Of a stretch of DNA of 64,000 nucleotides, positions 8,128 through 16,821 are shown one piece after another. This DNA comes from Glycomyces algeriensis. Its GTDB lineage: Bacteria > Actinomycetota > Actinomycetes > Mycobacteriales > Micromonosporaceae. A program made the position numbers and the translations under genes. How positions within the stretch are numbered: the first letter of the stretch is position 1; the number at the start of each line of letters is the position of its first letter. Under the pieces are notes generated by a model. It worked only from the letters and a program-made list of their open reading frames with translations. It ran no database searches and was not told the DNA's origin. The stretch lies in NCBI RefSeq assembly GCF_027622855.1, contig NZ_JAPZVR010000001.1, positions 28,068 to 92,067 of the forward strand, given 5' to 3'.

Positions 8128-9225
8128 GTGTCCTCCCCTTACCGCCTCGCCGTAGTCGGCACCGGCGGCATCGCCCACCTGCACGCCGAGCAGCTGCGCG
8201 ACCACTGTCAAGGCCGGATCGAGCTGGTCGCGGCCGTCGACCCCGACGCCGACCGCCTCAGCGCGTTCAAGGAGAAGTTCGGCGTCGAGCACGGCTACGC
8301 CTCCATCGAGGAGCTGCTCGCCGCCGAGACCCTCGACCTGGTCGACCTCTGCACCCCGCCCGTGGCCCACGCGCCCGGCGCCATCGCCGCCCTCGAGGCC
8401 GGCGTCGGCGTCATCTGCGAGAAGCCCCCGGCGCTGAGCCTCGCCGAGTTCGACCGGATCGCGGCCGCCGCGTCCGCCTCGAAGGGCGACTTCGCGCTCA
8501 TCTCCCAGCACCGCTTCGGCTCCGCCGCCGAACGCGTGCGCGACATGACCGCCTCGGGCGTCCTCGGACGCCTCGCCGTCGCCAAGTGCGACACCCTCTG
8601 GTACCGCCCCGAGGAGTACTTCGCGGTCGAATGGCGCGGGCGCTGGGAGACCGAGGGCGGCGGCCCCACCATGGGCCACGGCATCCACCAGATCGACACG
8701 CTGCTCTCCCTGGTCGGCCCCTGGTCCGAAGTGGTCGCCACCGCGCACCGCCACCGCCGCATCACCAACACCGAGGACGTCTCCCACGCGATCGTCACCC
8801 TCGAGTCCGGCGCGTCCGTGGTCATCACGAATTCGCTGCTCAGCCCGCGCGAGGTCTCGCAGATCCGGCTCGACTACGACAACGCCACCGTCGAGCTCGA
8901 CCACCTCTACGGCTACGGCGACGACAACTGGAGCATCCACCCGGTCGACGCGGCCGCCGAGGAAGTGAACCTCGCCTGGGCGGGCGAGCCCCGCGGCAAG
9001 TCCTCGGGCCACTACGCGCAGTTCCTGCGCATCGCCGACGCCCTCGATGGCAAGTCCGCCCCGCCGGTCACCGTCGGCGAGGCACGCCGCACCCTGGAGC
9101 TGCTCGCCGCGATCTACGCCTCCGCCTTCACCGGCAAGCGCGTCCGCGCCGGCGAGATCGACCCGACCTCGCCGTTCTACCAGCGCATGGACGGCTCAGG
9201 CGCCCCCTGGCCCGACCGCAAGTGA
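8128..9225 (+). CDS. Gfo/Idh/MocA family oxidoreductase
   Basis: A 365-residue NAD(P)-dependent sugar dehydrogenase-like protein. It opens with the Rossmann motif VVGTGGIAHLHA, followed by CEKPPALSL with the conserved EKP lysine and GGGPTMGHGIHQIDTLL, matching the catalytic HxxD region. The family oxidises or reduces sugars and inositols. The GTG start at 8128 has AAAGGAG just upstream; other starts at 8062 or 8110 are possible but lack a good site. Neighbours are a GH3 enzyme and a DUF6807 protein, a grouping that suggests processing of a keto-sugar or modified glycoside. That role is inference. Confidence 0.88.
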   Translation: MSSPYRLAVVGTGGIAHLHAEQLRDHCQGRIELVAAVDPDADRLSAFKEKFGVEHGYASIEELLAAETLDLVDLCTPPVAHAPGAIAALEAGVGVICEKPPALSLAEFDRIAAAASASKGDFALISQHRFGSAAERVRDMTASGVLGRLAVAKCDTLWYRPEEYFAVEWRGRWETEGGGPTMGHGIHQIDTLLSLVGPWSEVVATAHRHRRITNTEDVSHAIVTLESGASVVITNSLLSPREVSQIRLDYDNATVELDHLYGYGDDNWSIHPVDAAAEEVNLAWAGEPRGKSSGHYAQFLRIADALDGKSAPPVTVGEARRTLELLAAIYASAFTGKRVRAGEIDPTSPFYQRMDGSGAPWPDRK

Positions 9226-9272
9226 CCGCCCGACAGCGCTGCTGAACCGAACCACGACTGGAGAGCACACCG

Positions 9273-10184
9273 ATGACGCTGCAACTCGACGACAACGGCA
9301 CCGCCGTCACCGTCAACAAGGGCGGCCTGACGATCCTGCGGTACGTCTACCGCCCCGACAACGACCAGTTCGAATCCCCGCGGCCCTACTTCGAGCCGCT
9401 CTACGACCTCGCCGGCAACCAGGTGAGCCTCTACCGCCCGCACGACCACGTCTGGCACAAGGGCATCGCGCTCTCCCTGCCGAACGCGGGCCCCGAGAAC
9501 TTCTGGGGCGGGCGCACCTTCCGCCGCGGCCAGGGCTACGTGGACGAGAAGAACGACGGCTCCATGGTCCACCAGGAGTTCACCGAGCTCACCGCTGACG
9601 AGAACGGCGTCAAGGCCGTCGAGCGCCTCGACTGGATCACCGAGGACGGCCGCCACTTCTTCTCCGAGACGCGCACCTTCGCCGTGACCGTCCTCAGCGC
9701 GGACACCTGGGTGCTGTCGTTCTCGACCGCGTTCACCAACGACACCGAGAACACGGTCGTCATGGGCAGCCCCACCACCGAGGGCCGCGAGAACGCCGGC
9801 TACGGCGGCTTCTTCTGGCGCGGCCCCCGCTCCTTCACCGAAGGCACCGTCTACACCGCCGAAGGCGAAGGCGGCGACGAGAAGATGGGCGAGCGCGGCG
9901 ACTGGCTCGCCTACCGCGGCAAGCACGACTCCACCGACGCCGTCTCGACGCTGGTCTTCACCGACCACCCCGAGAACCCGACCGCGCCGGTCAAGTGGTT
10001 CGTCCGCACGACCCCGTTCGCCGCGGTCTGCCCGGCGCCGTTCTTCGACACCGAGCTGCCGATGGAGCCCGGCGACACCGTGACCCTGCGCCACGCCGTC
10101 GCCGTCTGCAACGGCGACACCGGGATCGACGGCGCCGCCAAGACCGCCGCGCTCGCCGCCGCCGAACTGGACCGGCTGGGGTAG
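9273..10184 (+). CDS. DUF6807 / PmoA-like family protein
   Basis: A 303-residue protein resembling the DUF6807 (PmoA) family. Typical segments are SLYRPHDHVWHKGIALSLP, the GGRTFRRGQGY turn and MGSPTTEGRENAGYGGFFWR. Despite the old PmoA name these are not methane monooxygenase subunits. They recur beside Gfo/Idh/MocA dehydrogenases in carbohydrate loci and have a beta-sandwich-rich predicted structure. The His pair in HDHVWH may bind a metal or substrate, but this is unproven. GGAGAG precedes the ATG by about 8 bases. It lies 47 bases after the oxidoreductase, in the same probable operon. Confidence 0.8.
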   Translation: MTLQLDDNGTAVTVNKGGLTILRYVYRPDNDQFESPRPYFEPLYDLAGNQVSLYRPHDHVWHKGIALSLPNAGPENFWGGRTFRRGQGYVDEKNDGSMVHQEFTELTADENGVKAVERLDWITEDGRHFFSETRTFAVTVLSADTWVLSFSTAFTNDTENTVVMGSPTTEGRENAGYGGFFWRGPRSFTEGTVYTAEGEGGDEKMGERGDWLAYRGKHDSTDAVSTLVFTDHPENPTAPVKWFVRTTPFAAVCPAPFFDTELPMEPGDTVTLRHAVAVCNGDTGIDGAAKTAALAAAELDRLG

Positions 10185-10186
10185 CG

Positions 10187-10906
10187 ATGAGCGGCTTCCC
10201 GGGCGGCACGGCCGTCTCCCTCGTCTCGGTCTACGACTGGCCGACGGTCGACGGCCAGGCGGGCGGCAGCCCCCACCTGCACACCGCGTCCACCGAGGGC
10301 TACGTCGTCGTCGGCGGCACCGGGGCGGTCGAGACCCTCTCGGGGAACGGCTACGAGCGCCACGAGCTCAAGCGCGGGACCGTCCTGTGGTTCACCCCCG
10401 GGACGGTCCACCGCGCGGTCAACGGCTCCGGCGACCTCCAGATCGTCGTGGTCATGCAGAACGCCGGCATCCCCGAGGCCGGGGACGCCGTGTTCACCTT
10501 TCCCGAAGCGACCCTTGCCGACCCGGAGGCCTACCGGGCCGCCGCGACGGCACCGGCCGCCGAAGGGCTCACCGAGAGCGAGCGCGGCGAGGCCACCCGG
10601 GCCCGCCGGGACCTCGCGATCGAGGGCTACCTCGCCCTGCGCGAACGCGTCGGGGCCGAAGGCCCCGCGGCCATGAAGCCCTTGTGGGACAAGGCGGCCC
10701 AGCTCGTCTCGTCCCGCGCGGAGACCTGGCGGCGGATCTGGGCCGCCGGGCCCAGGGCCCAGGCCGACGCGACGGGCGCCCACCTGGACGCCCTCGAGCG
10801 GGCCGACGCGACCCACCTGTGCGACGCCCACGCCGGCAGTGCCGGTGACGCCGTTGCCAAGTGGGGCATGTGCGGACGCCTGGAGACCTGGGACCTGCGC
10901 CCCTGA
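10187..10906 (+). CDS. cupin domain protein
   Basis: A 239-residue protein with one cupin-2 barrel in the first ~100 residues: GSPHLHTASTEGYVVVGGTG carries the two His and the Glu of cupin motif 1, and FTPGTVHRAV carries the His of motif 2, so metal binding is likely. The remaining ~130 residues are helical and unassigned. The ATG lies 2 bases after the DUF6807 stop, so the two are translationally linked. As the last gene of the operon it may isomerise or sense the sugar product; the exact role is unknown. It ends just before a strong hairpin. Confidence 0.75.
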   Translation: MSGFPGGTAVSLVSVYDWPTVDGQAGGSPHLHTASTEGYVVVGGTGAVETLSGNGYERHELKRGTVLWFTPGTVHRAVNGSGDLQIVVVMQNAGIPEAGDAVFTFPEATLADPEAYRAAATAPAAEGLTESERGEATRARRDLAIEGYLALRERVGAEGPAAMKPLWDKAAQLVSSRAETWRRIWAAGPRAQADATGAHLDALERADATHLCDAHAGSAGDAVAKWGMCGRLETWDLRP

Positions 10907-10920
10907 CGCCACTGCGACCA

Positions 10921-10952
10921 GGGCCGGGCATTCCGACAGGAGCGCCCGGCCC
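10921..10952 (+). terminator. hairpin ending the GH3-cupin operon
   Basis: GGGCCGGGC (10921-10929) and GCCCGGCCC (10944-10952) form a perfect 9-bp stem 14 bases after the cupin stop. No T-run follows, as is usual in high-GC actinomycetes. Confidence 0.6.
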
Positions 10953-11064
10953 GCTCGCGTCCCAGGTCCGTCGGCGCCGCAGAAGTCCCCGGGCGCCCCG
11001 CGCCGACCGATGCCTGAGGGTGTGGCTGCGGTTACCATTGCGGCTGGACTTCGAAGGAGCGCAG

Positions 11065-12912
11065 TTGGTCGAGCACAACCCAGCCGAGACCGGGATCATG
11101 ATCGACGCCGCGACCACGGTCGACCGCGACGACGCCATCTGGATCGAGCCCGACGGCGACGGCTTCGACGTCTGGATCCACATCGCCCGGGTCGCCGACC
11201 ACGTCGCGAACGGCGGCAGCGCCGACACCGAGGCCCACCGCCGCGTCCACACCCGCTACCGCCCCGAGCACACCAGGCACATGCTCCCCGCGCCCGTCGT
11301 CGAAGCCGCCTCCCTCGAACCGGGCCGCGAGAACGACACCTTCGCCGTCCACCTCAGACTCGACGCCGCCGGCCACGTGCTCTCCACCGAACTCGGCCCC
11401 GGCCGCCTCGTGCAGTCGTGGATCATGACCCACGGCGAGGCCGCGACCGCCGCGAACGACCCCGCCCACCCGCTCCACGCCACGCTCGCGCTCGCCCTGC
11501 GCTTCGCCCAGACCATGCTCGCCGCCCGCCGCAACGCCGGCGCCCTCGCGTTCTACGACCTCCTCTCCGGCTTCGCCACCAACGAGGAGGGCCAGCTCGT
11601 CCGCCTCGACAGCGCCGAGCGCAACTCCGGCTACATCATCGTGCAGGAGTTCATGATCGCCGCGAACGCGCAGATCGCGGCCTGGGCCGTGCGCGAGGAC
11701 CTCCCGATCCTCTTCCGCAACCACCGCCTCGCCGCCGTCGCCGGCGACCCCGCCGAACTGCGCGCCGAACTCGACTCCATCGCCGCCAGCGGCGACGGCG
11801 CCGCCTTCGAGATGCTCCGCACCCGCATGCGCATGGTCGCCCGCGCCGCCACCTACGGCCCCACCGTGCACGGCCACCACGGCCTCCAACTGCCCGCCTA
11901 CACGCACGCGACCAGCCCGATCCGCCGCTACCCCGACCTCGTCGTCCAGCGCATCCTGCTCGCCGCCGCCCTCGGCCGCCCGAGCCCCTACCCCCTCGAA
12001 GCGCTCAACGACGTCGCCGCGCACGTGAACGAACGCGTCGAGGAGGAGCGCCGCGCCAAGGCCGAGTACTTCAAGCAGAAGGCCCACGCGCAGACCGCGA
12101 GGCACGCCGAGGCCGCCGACTTCACCGCCCTGCCCTACAAGCAGTACGCCCGCGTCCTCCAGTTCGCCGTCGAACGCGGCGAGACCCCCGCCGGGCTCGC
12201 CGCGGACACCGCCCGCCGCCTCGACGCCCGCGAACTCCAGCTCCGCGAGTTCGCCTCCGTCTACCTGTACGGCCGCGGCGATTTCGAGCCGCTGCGCGAG
12301 CGCATGAACCGGATGCTCGCCGACGAGCCCCAGCAGGCCCAGTCGATCGTCAACGTCTACCTCCAGGACCGCCTCGGCGGCCCCGTCAGCAACGAGACGA
12401 ACGTCCTCTGGACCGTCGAGGACGCCCCCGGCTTCGAAGGCCCGCTGTTCTCCGCGCAGGTCTCCATCCGCTACGGCGACAAGCAGGTCGACTCACCGAA
12501 ACGCTTGCAGCGCAACAAGAAGGAAGCCCGCAACCAGGCCGCTCTGGCGCTCGTCGCCGCGCTGGCGGGCCTGCCCGACCCGTCCTCGGACGCGGTCGCC
12601 AAGCCCCGCATCGAGGGCCCGAAGAAGCTCCTCGTGGACGCCGCGGTCAACCCGGCCGAAGCGGTCCAGATCTACGCCGCGCGCGGCCTCGTCAAGCCGC
12701 TCAACTGGGAGTTCTCGGTCGACGGTCCCTCGCACGAGCGGACCTTCACGTGCCGCGCCGAGGGCTGGCTTCCCGCCTCCGGCGAGCGCGTCGCGGCCGA
12801 GGGGAAGGGCCCGACCAAGCAGGTCGCGAAGACCAATGCGGCCCTTGAACTGCGCGTCCACATCGAGGTCGCCCTCGCGCTCGGCGTCGCGGGGCGGCGC
12901 GCGGAGGCCTGA
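11065..12912 (+). CDS. RNB-domain ribonuclease with two C-terminal dsRNA-binding-like segments
   Basis: The first ~330 residues are an RNase II/R catalytic domain. The acidic metal-binding motif is IDAATTVDRDDAIW and the RNA-path motif is THATSPIRRYPDLVVQRIL. The cold-shock domains before RNB and the S1 domain after it, normal for RNase II and R, are absent. Two segments instead resemble dsRNA-binding domain ends: SPKRLQRNKKEARNQAAL near residue 480 and GKGPTKQVAKTNAALEL near residue 575. A processive 3'-5' exonuclease targeted to structured RNA is inferred. The TTG at 11065, with AAGGAG 5 bases before it, is chosen; the frame stays open to 10861, so a longer N-terminus overlapping the cupin gene cannot be excluded. 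Confidence 0.8.
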   Translation: MVEHNPAETGIMIDAATTVDRDDAIWIEPDGDGFDVWIHIARVADHVANGGSADTEAHRRVHTRYRPEHTRHMLPAPVVEAASLEPGRENDTFAVHLRLDAAGHVLSTELGPGRLVQSWIMTHGEAATAANDPAHPLHATLALALRFAQTMLAARRNAGALAFYDLLSGFATNEEGQLVRLDSAERNSGYIIVQEFMIAANAQIAAWAVREDLPILFRNHRLAAVAGDPAELRAELDSIAASGDGAAFEMLRTRMRMVARAATYGPTVHGHHGLQLPAYTHATSPIRRYPDLVVQRILLAAALGRPSPYPLEALNDVAAHVNERVEEERRAKAEYFKQKAHAQTARHAEAADFTALPYKQYARVLQFAVERGETPAGLAADTARRLDARELQLREFASVYLYGRGDFEPLRERMNRMLADEPQQAQSIVNVYLQDRLGGPVSNETNVLWTVEDAPGFEGPLFSAQVSIRYGDKQVDSPKRLQRNKKEARNQAALALVAALAGLPDPSSDAVAKPRIEGPKKLLVDAAVNPAEAVQIYAARGLVKPLNWEFSVDGPSHERTFTCRAEGWLPASGERVAAEGKGPTKQVAKTNAALELRVHIEVALALGVAGRRAEA

Positions 12913-12977
12913 CGGCACGGGTCACCACCGGCCTCGGAGCGCGAAAAGCGCTTCTCCCGCTAGGGCACAATGGGGGC

Positions 12978-14234
12978 GTGCATATTCTCGACGATCTCGC
13001 TTGGCGCGGCCTCATCCAGGACTCCACCGGCATCGACGCTCTCCGCGAGCACATCGACGCGGGCCAGGTGACGTTCTATATCGGTTTCGACCCGACGGCC
13101 CCGAGCCTGCACGTCGGCCACCTCATGCAGCTGATCACCGCCCGCCGCCTCCAGCAGGCCGGGCTGCGGCCCCTGCTGCTCGTCGGCGGCGCGACGGGCC
13201 AGATCGGCGACCCGCGCGAGGTCGGCGAGCGCATCATGAACCCGCCCGAGGTCGTCGCCGGCTGGGTCGAGAAGCTCCGCGCGCAGGTGGCGCCGTTTGT
13301 CACCTACGACGGCGAGAACGGCGCGGTGCCGGTCAACAACCTCGACTGGACCAGCGAGATGGGCGTCGTGGAGTTCCTGCGCGACGTGGGCAAGCACTTC
13401 CCGGTCTCGAAGATGCTCGCCCGCGACGTGGTGAAGAGCCGCCTCGAGTCGGGCATCTCCTTCACGGAGTTCTCCTACCAGCTGCTGCAGTCGAACGACT
13501 TCTACGAGCTCAACCGCCGCCACGGCTGCACCCTCCAGTTCGGAGGGTCGGACCAGTGGGGCAACATCACCGCCGGCGTCGACTTCATCCGCCGCCGCTC
13601 GGGCGCGCACGTCCACGCGTTCGTGAGCCCGCTCGTGACCAAGGCCGACGGCACGAAGTTCGGCAAGAGCGAAGGCGGCGCGGTCTGGCTCGACGCCGAG
13701 CTGACCAGCCCGTACGCGTTCTACCAGTTCTGGGTCAACTCCGGCGACGCCGACGTGGTGCGCTACCTGAAGTGCTTCTCGCTCAAGTCCCACGAGGAGA
13801 TCGAGGAACTGGAGCGGGCGACCGCCGAGAAGCCCGCCGCGCGCCTCGCGCAGAAGGCGCTCGCGGAGGAGCTGACCACGCTGCTGCACGGCGCCGAGGA
13901 GACCGCGCACGTCGTGGCCGCCTCGCAGGCGCTGTTCGGCCGCGGCGAGCTCGCCGAGCTGCCCGAGTCGACGCTGCGCGCCGCGCTCGTCGAGGCCGGC
14001 CTGGCCGAGTTCACCAAGCCGGACGTCACGGTGGCGGAAGCCATGAAGGAGTCCGGCGTGGTCGCGAGCCTGGGCGAGGCCCGCCGCGCCGCGAAGGAGG
14101 GCGGGGCCTACCTGAACAACGTCCGTGTGAGTGATCCTGCGGCCGTTATCGACCCCTCTGACCTGCTTCACGGACGGTACGGAGTGATCCGGCGCGGCAA
14201 GAAGACCGTCGCCGGGTTCGAGGTAGTCGGCTGA
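12978..14234 (+). CDS. tyrS: tyrosyl-tRNA synthetase
   Basis: A 418-residue class I aminoacyl-tRNA synthetase that charges tRNA-Tyr. The HIGH-type motif is HVGHL (residues ~46-50), the KMSKS-type loop is KFGKS, and GGSDQWGNI is the TyrRS substrate-binding signature. A C-terminal S4 RNA-binding domain (residues ~350-418) is present. The GTG start is preceded by GGGGG, and a CACAAT -10-like box lies only 6 bases upstream, so the transcript may be leaderless. The tyrS-to-tlyA neighbourhood order is that of other Actinobacteria, including mycobacteria. No T-box leader is seen. Confidence 0.96.
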   Translation: MHILDDLAWRGLIQDSTGIDALREHIDAGQVTFYIGFDPTAPSLHVGHLMQLITARRLQQAGLRPLLLVGGATGQIGDPREVGERIMNPPEVVAGWVEKLRAQVAPFVTYDGENGAVPVNNLDWTSEMGVVEFLRDVGKHFPVSKMLARDVVKSRLESGISFTEFSYQLLQSNDFYELNRRHGCTLQFGGSDQWGNITAGVDFIRRRSGAHVHAFVSPLVTKADGTKFGKSEGGAVWLDAELTSPYAFYQFWVNSGDADVVRYLKCFSLKSHEEIEELERATAEKPAARLAQKALAEELTTLLHGAEETAHVVAASQALFGRGELAELPESTLRAALVEAGLAEFTKPDVTVAEAMKESGVVASLGEARRAAKEGGAYLNNVRVSDPAAVIDPSDLLHGRYGVIRRGKKTVAGFEVVG

Positions 14235-14283
14235 GGCATACACTTGGCTGGTTTTGTCGCGGTGAATAGAGGGGGAGAATCGA

Positions 14284-16821
14284 GTGGCTGAAGACGGCCG
14301 CGCCCGCAAGGGTGAAGATGACCGACGAGGCGGCTACGGCCGTCGCGAGGGCGGCGGCTACGGCGACCGTTCAGGCCGCAGCGGCGGGTACAACCGCCAG
14401 GATGGCCGCGGAGACAGCCGGGGCGGCTACGGCCGCAGTGAAGGCCGCGACGACCGCCCGCGGCGCTATGAGGACCGGGACGACCGTCCGCGCCGCGAAG
14501 GCGACGGTGGCCGCAGTGGCGGTTACAACCGTGACGACCGCGGTGGCCGCAGTGGCGGCTACAACCGCGATGACCGGGGCGGCCCGCGCCGCTTCGAGGG
14601 CAACCGTGACGACCGGCCGCGCCGCGATGGCGACAGCCGGGGTGGCGGCTTTAACCGCGACAACCGCAGTGGCGGTTACAACCGCGATGACCGCGGCCCG
14701 CGCCGTGACGGCGACGGTGGCCGCAGCGGCGGTTACAACCGTGACGACCGTGGTGGCCGCAGCGGTGGCTATAACCGCGACGACCGGCCGCGCAGTGGCG
14801 GTTACAACCGTGACGACCGTGGTGGCCGCAGTGGCGGCTACAACCGCGATGACCGGGGCGGCCCGCGCCGCTTCGAAGGCAACCGCGACGACCGTCCCCG
14901 CCGTGACGGCGACGGCGGCCGCAGTGGCGGCTACAGCCGTGACGACCGCGGTGGGCGTAGTGGCGGCTACAGCCGTGACGACCGCGGTGGGCGTAGTGGC
15001 GGCTACAGCCGTGACGACCGTCCGCGCAGTGGCGGGTACAACCGCGATGACCGCGGCCCGCGCCGCGATGGCGACAGCCGTGGCGGCGGCTTCAACCGAG
15101 ACAGCCGCAGTGGTGGCTACAACCGTGACGACCGGGGCGGCCGCAGTGGCGGTTACAACCGTGACGACCGCGGTGGGCGCAGTGGCGGCTACAACCGTGA
15201 CGACCGTCCGCGCAGTGGTGGCTACAACCGCGATGACCGCGGCCCGCGCCGTGACGGCGACGACCGCGGACCGCGTCGCTTCGAAGGCAACCGCGACGAC
15301 CGCCCGCGCCGCGACGGCGACAACCGCAGTGGCGGCTTCAACCGCGACGACCGCGGTCCCCGTCGTTTCGAGGGCAACCGCGACGACCGTCCCCGCCGGG
15401 ACGACGACCGCCCGCGCCGCTTCGAGGACCGGGACGACCGTCCCCGCCGCGATGACGACCGCCCGCGCAGTTTCGAGAACCGCGAGGGCCAGGGGCCGCG
15501 CCGGTTCGAGGGCAACCGCGACGACCGGCCGCGCCGCGACGGCGACGACGGTCCCCGCCGTTTCGAAGGCAACCGGGACGACCGTCCCCGCCGGGACGAC
15601 GACCGTCCGCGCAAGTTCGAGAACCGCGAAGGCCAAGGCCAGCGCCGGTTCGACCGCGACGACCGTCCGCGCCGTGACGACCGGGGCGACGACCGCTTCG
15701 GCCGCGACGGCAAGGAGCGCCGCGGCAAGGACAACCTGCGTCCGCTCGAGGAGCGCGAGGCCGGCCACGAGGGCCCGATCCGCATGGGCGAGTCCGACGA
15801 GGCGCCCGACCTCCCCGAAGGCGTCGAGTACGGCTTCGACCAGCTCGACAAGGAGACCAAGGCCGGGCTGCGCAGCTTGAACAAGCAGCTCGCCGAGGCC
15901 GTCGGCAACCGGCTCCTCGCCGCTGCCGCGCTCCTCGCCGAGGACGACATCGAAGGCGCGCTCGAGCAGGCCCGCTACGCCCGCCGCAAGGCGTCCCGCG
16001 TGGCCGTGGTCCGCGAGGTCACCGGTGTGGCCGCGTACGGCGCCGAGGAGTGGCAGCTGGCCGTCAACGAGCTGCGCGCCGCGCAGCGCCTGGGCGGCAC
16101 GCACGACCACGTGGCGCTCATCGCCGACTGCGAACGCGCCCTTGGGCACCCGGAGCGTGCGATCGACCTCTACCGCGAGTTCGGCAGTGACGAGAGCGTC
16201 GACCCCGAAGTCCGGGTCGAGCTGCTCATCGTCGCCTCCGGCGCCCGCCGCGACATGGGCATGGGCGAGGCCGCGACCGCGATGCTGAAGGTCGGCGGGC
16301 TCAACTCGCCGAAGACCGAGCCGTGGGTCGCCCGCCTCCGCTACGCCTACGCCGAGGGCCTGCTGGCCGACGGCCGCGAAGACGAAGCCCGCGAATGGCT
16401 CTCGAAGGCGGTCGCCGCCGACGAGACCGGCGAGACCGGCGCCGCCGAGCGCCTGCTCGAGCTCGAGGGCATCGTCGTCGAGGAGTACGACGAGGACGAC
16501 GAGTTCGAAGACGACGAGGAATTCGACGACGAAGACGACCTCGACGAGGACGACGAAGACGATGACCTCGAAGACGACGAGGACGACGACCTCGAGGACG
16601 AGGGCGACGACTACGACGACGAAGACGACGACTTCGACGACGACGAAGATGAAGACTTCGAGGACGACGAGGAGTCCGAGTCCGACGTCGAGGACGACGT
16701 GAGGACCGAGACGACGCCCGCGCCGCCTTCGACCACTCCGTTCGCGACGCCGGCGTCCCCGAGCGCCGGGTCGGCCCCTGACGCTGAGGAGTCAAATGAC
16801 CCGACTGAAAGGCGCGCCTGA
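14284..16821 (+). CDS. RG-repeat / TPR-like / acidic-tail protein
   Basis: An 845-residue, three-part protein. Residues ~1-490 are low-complexity Arg/Gly/Asp repeats such as GGYNRDDRGGRS and RRFEGNRDDRPRRDG, certainly disordered. Residues ~500-730 are a helical repeat domain resembling the TPR-containing actinobacterial protein found after tyrS (Rv1691 in M. tuberculosis by position). Residues ~734-800 are almost pure Asp/Glu, then a Pro/Thr-rich end. The RG region could bind RNA and the acid tail could fold back on it; both are inferences. GTG start with GGGGAG upstream. The last 26 bases overlap the next gene. The repeat region seems far longer than in relatives I can recall. Confidence 0.85.
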   Translation: MAEDGRARKGEDDRRGGYGRREGGGYGDRSGRSGGYNRQDGRGDSRGGYGRSEGRDDRPRRYEDRDDRPRREGDGGRSGGYNRDDRGGRSGGYNRDDRGGPRRFEGNRDDRPRRDGDSRGGGFNRDNRSGGYNRDDRGPRRDGDGGRSGGYNRDDRGGRSGGYNRDDRPRSGGYNRDDRGGRSGGYNRDDRGGPRRFEGNRDDRPRRDGDGGRSGGYSRDDRGGRSGGYSRDDRGGRSGGYSRDDRPRSGGYNRDDRGPRRDGDSRGGGFNRDSRSGGYNRDDRGGRSGGYNRDDRGGRSGGYNRDDRPRSGGYNRDDRGPRRDGDDRGPRRFEGNRDDRPRRDGDNRSGGFNRDDRGPRRFEGNRDDRPRRDDDRPRRFEDRDDRPRRDDDRPRSFENREGQGPRRFEGNRDDRPRRDGDDGPRRFEGNRDDRPRRDDDRPRKFENREGQGQRRFDRDDRPRRDDRGDDRFGRDGKERRGKDNLRPLEEREAGHEGPIRMGESDEAPDLPEGVEYGFDQLDKETKAGLRSLNKQLAEAVGNRLLAAAALLAEDDIEGALEQARYARRKASRVAVVREVTGVAAYGAEEWQLAVNELRAAQRLGGTHDHVALIADCERALGHPERAIDLYREFGSDESVDPEVRVELLIVASGARRDMGMGEAATAMLKVGGLNSPKTEPWVARLRYAYAEGLLADGREDEAREWLSKAVAADETGETGAAERLLELEGIVVEEYDEDDEFEDDEEFDDEDDLDEDDEDDDLEDDEDDDLEDEGDDYDDEDDDFDDDEDEDFEDDEESESDVEDDVRTETTPAPPSTTPFATPASPSAGSAPDAEESNDPTERRA
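14380..15680 (+). repeat. in-frame degenerate tandem repeats encoding RG-rich units
   Basis: Units of about 36-39 bases coding for (R)SGGYNRDDRGG and related ~14-residue RRFEGNRDDRPRRDG units recur for 1.3 kb. Third-position differences between copies (ggttacaaccg, ggctacaaccg, ggctataaccg) show purifying selection on the protein, while near-identical neighbouring copies (about 14930-15010) point to recent duplication. The bias also opens long shadow frames on both strands. Confidence 0.85.

Noticed and set aside
9273-10184. Methane monooxygenase subunit, as the PmoA family name would suggest
   Set aside because: The DUF6807 proteins are unrelated to particulate methane monooxygenase; there are no membrane helices and no partner subunits.
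12990-14234. T-box or other tRNA-sensing leader before tyrS
   Set aside because: Only 65 bases separate the RNB stop and the tyrS start, with no room for a T-box.
14500-15300. CRISPR-like array
   Set aside because: The repeats are in-frame coding units without unique spacers of constant length, and no cas genes are nearby.
14371-16149. 592-codon minus-strand open frame rich in Val/Ala/Thr
   Set aside because: It is the antisense shadow of the RG-repeat gene; the repeat's codon bias removes stops in other frames. The product has no domain and no ribosome site.
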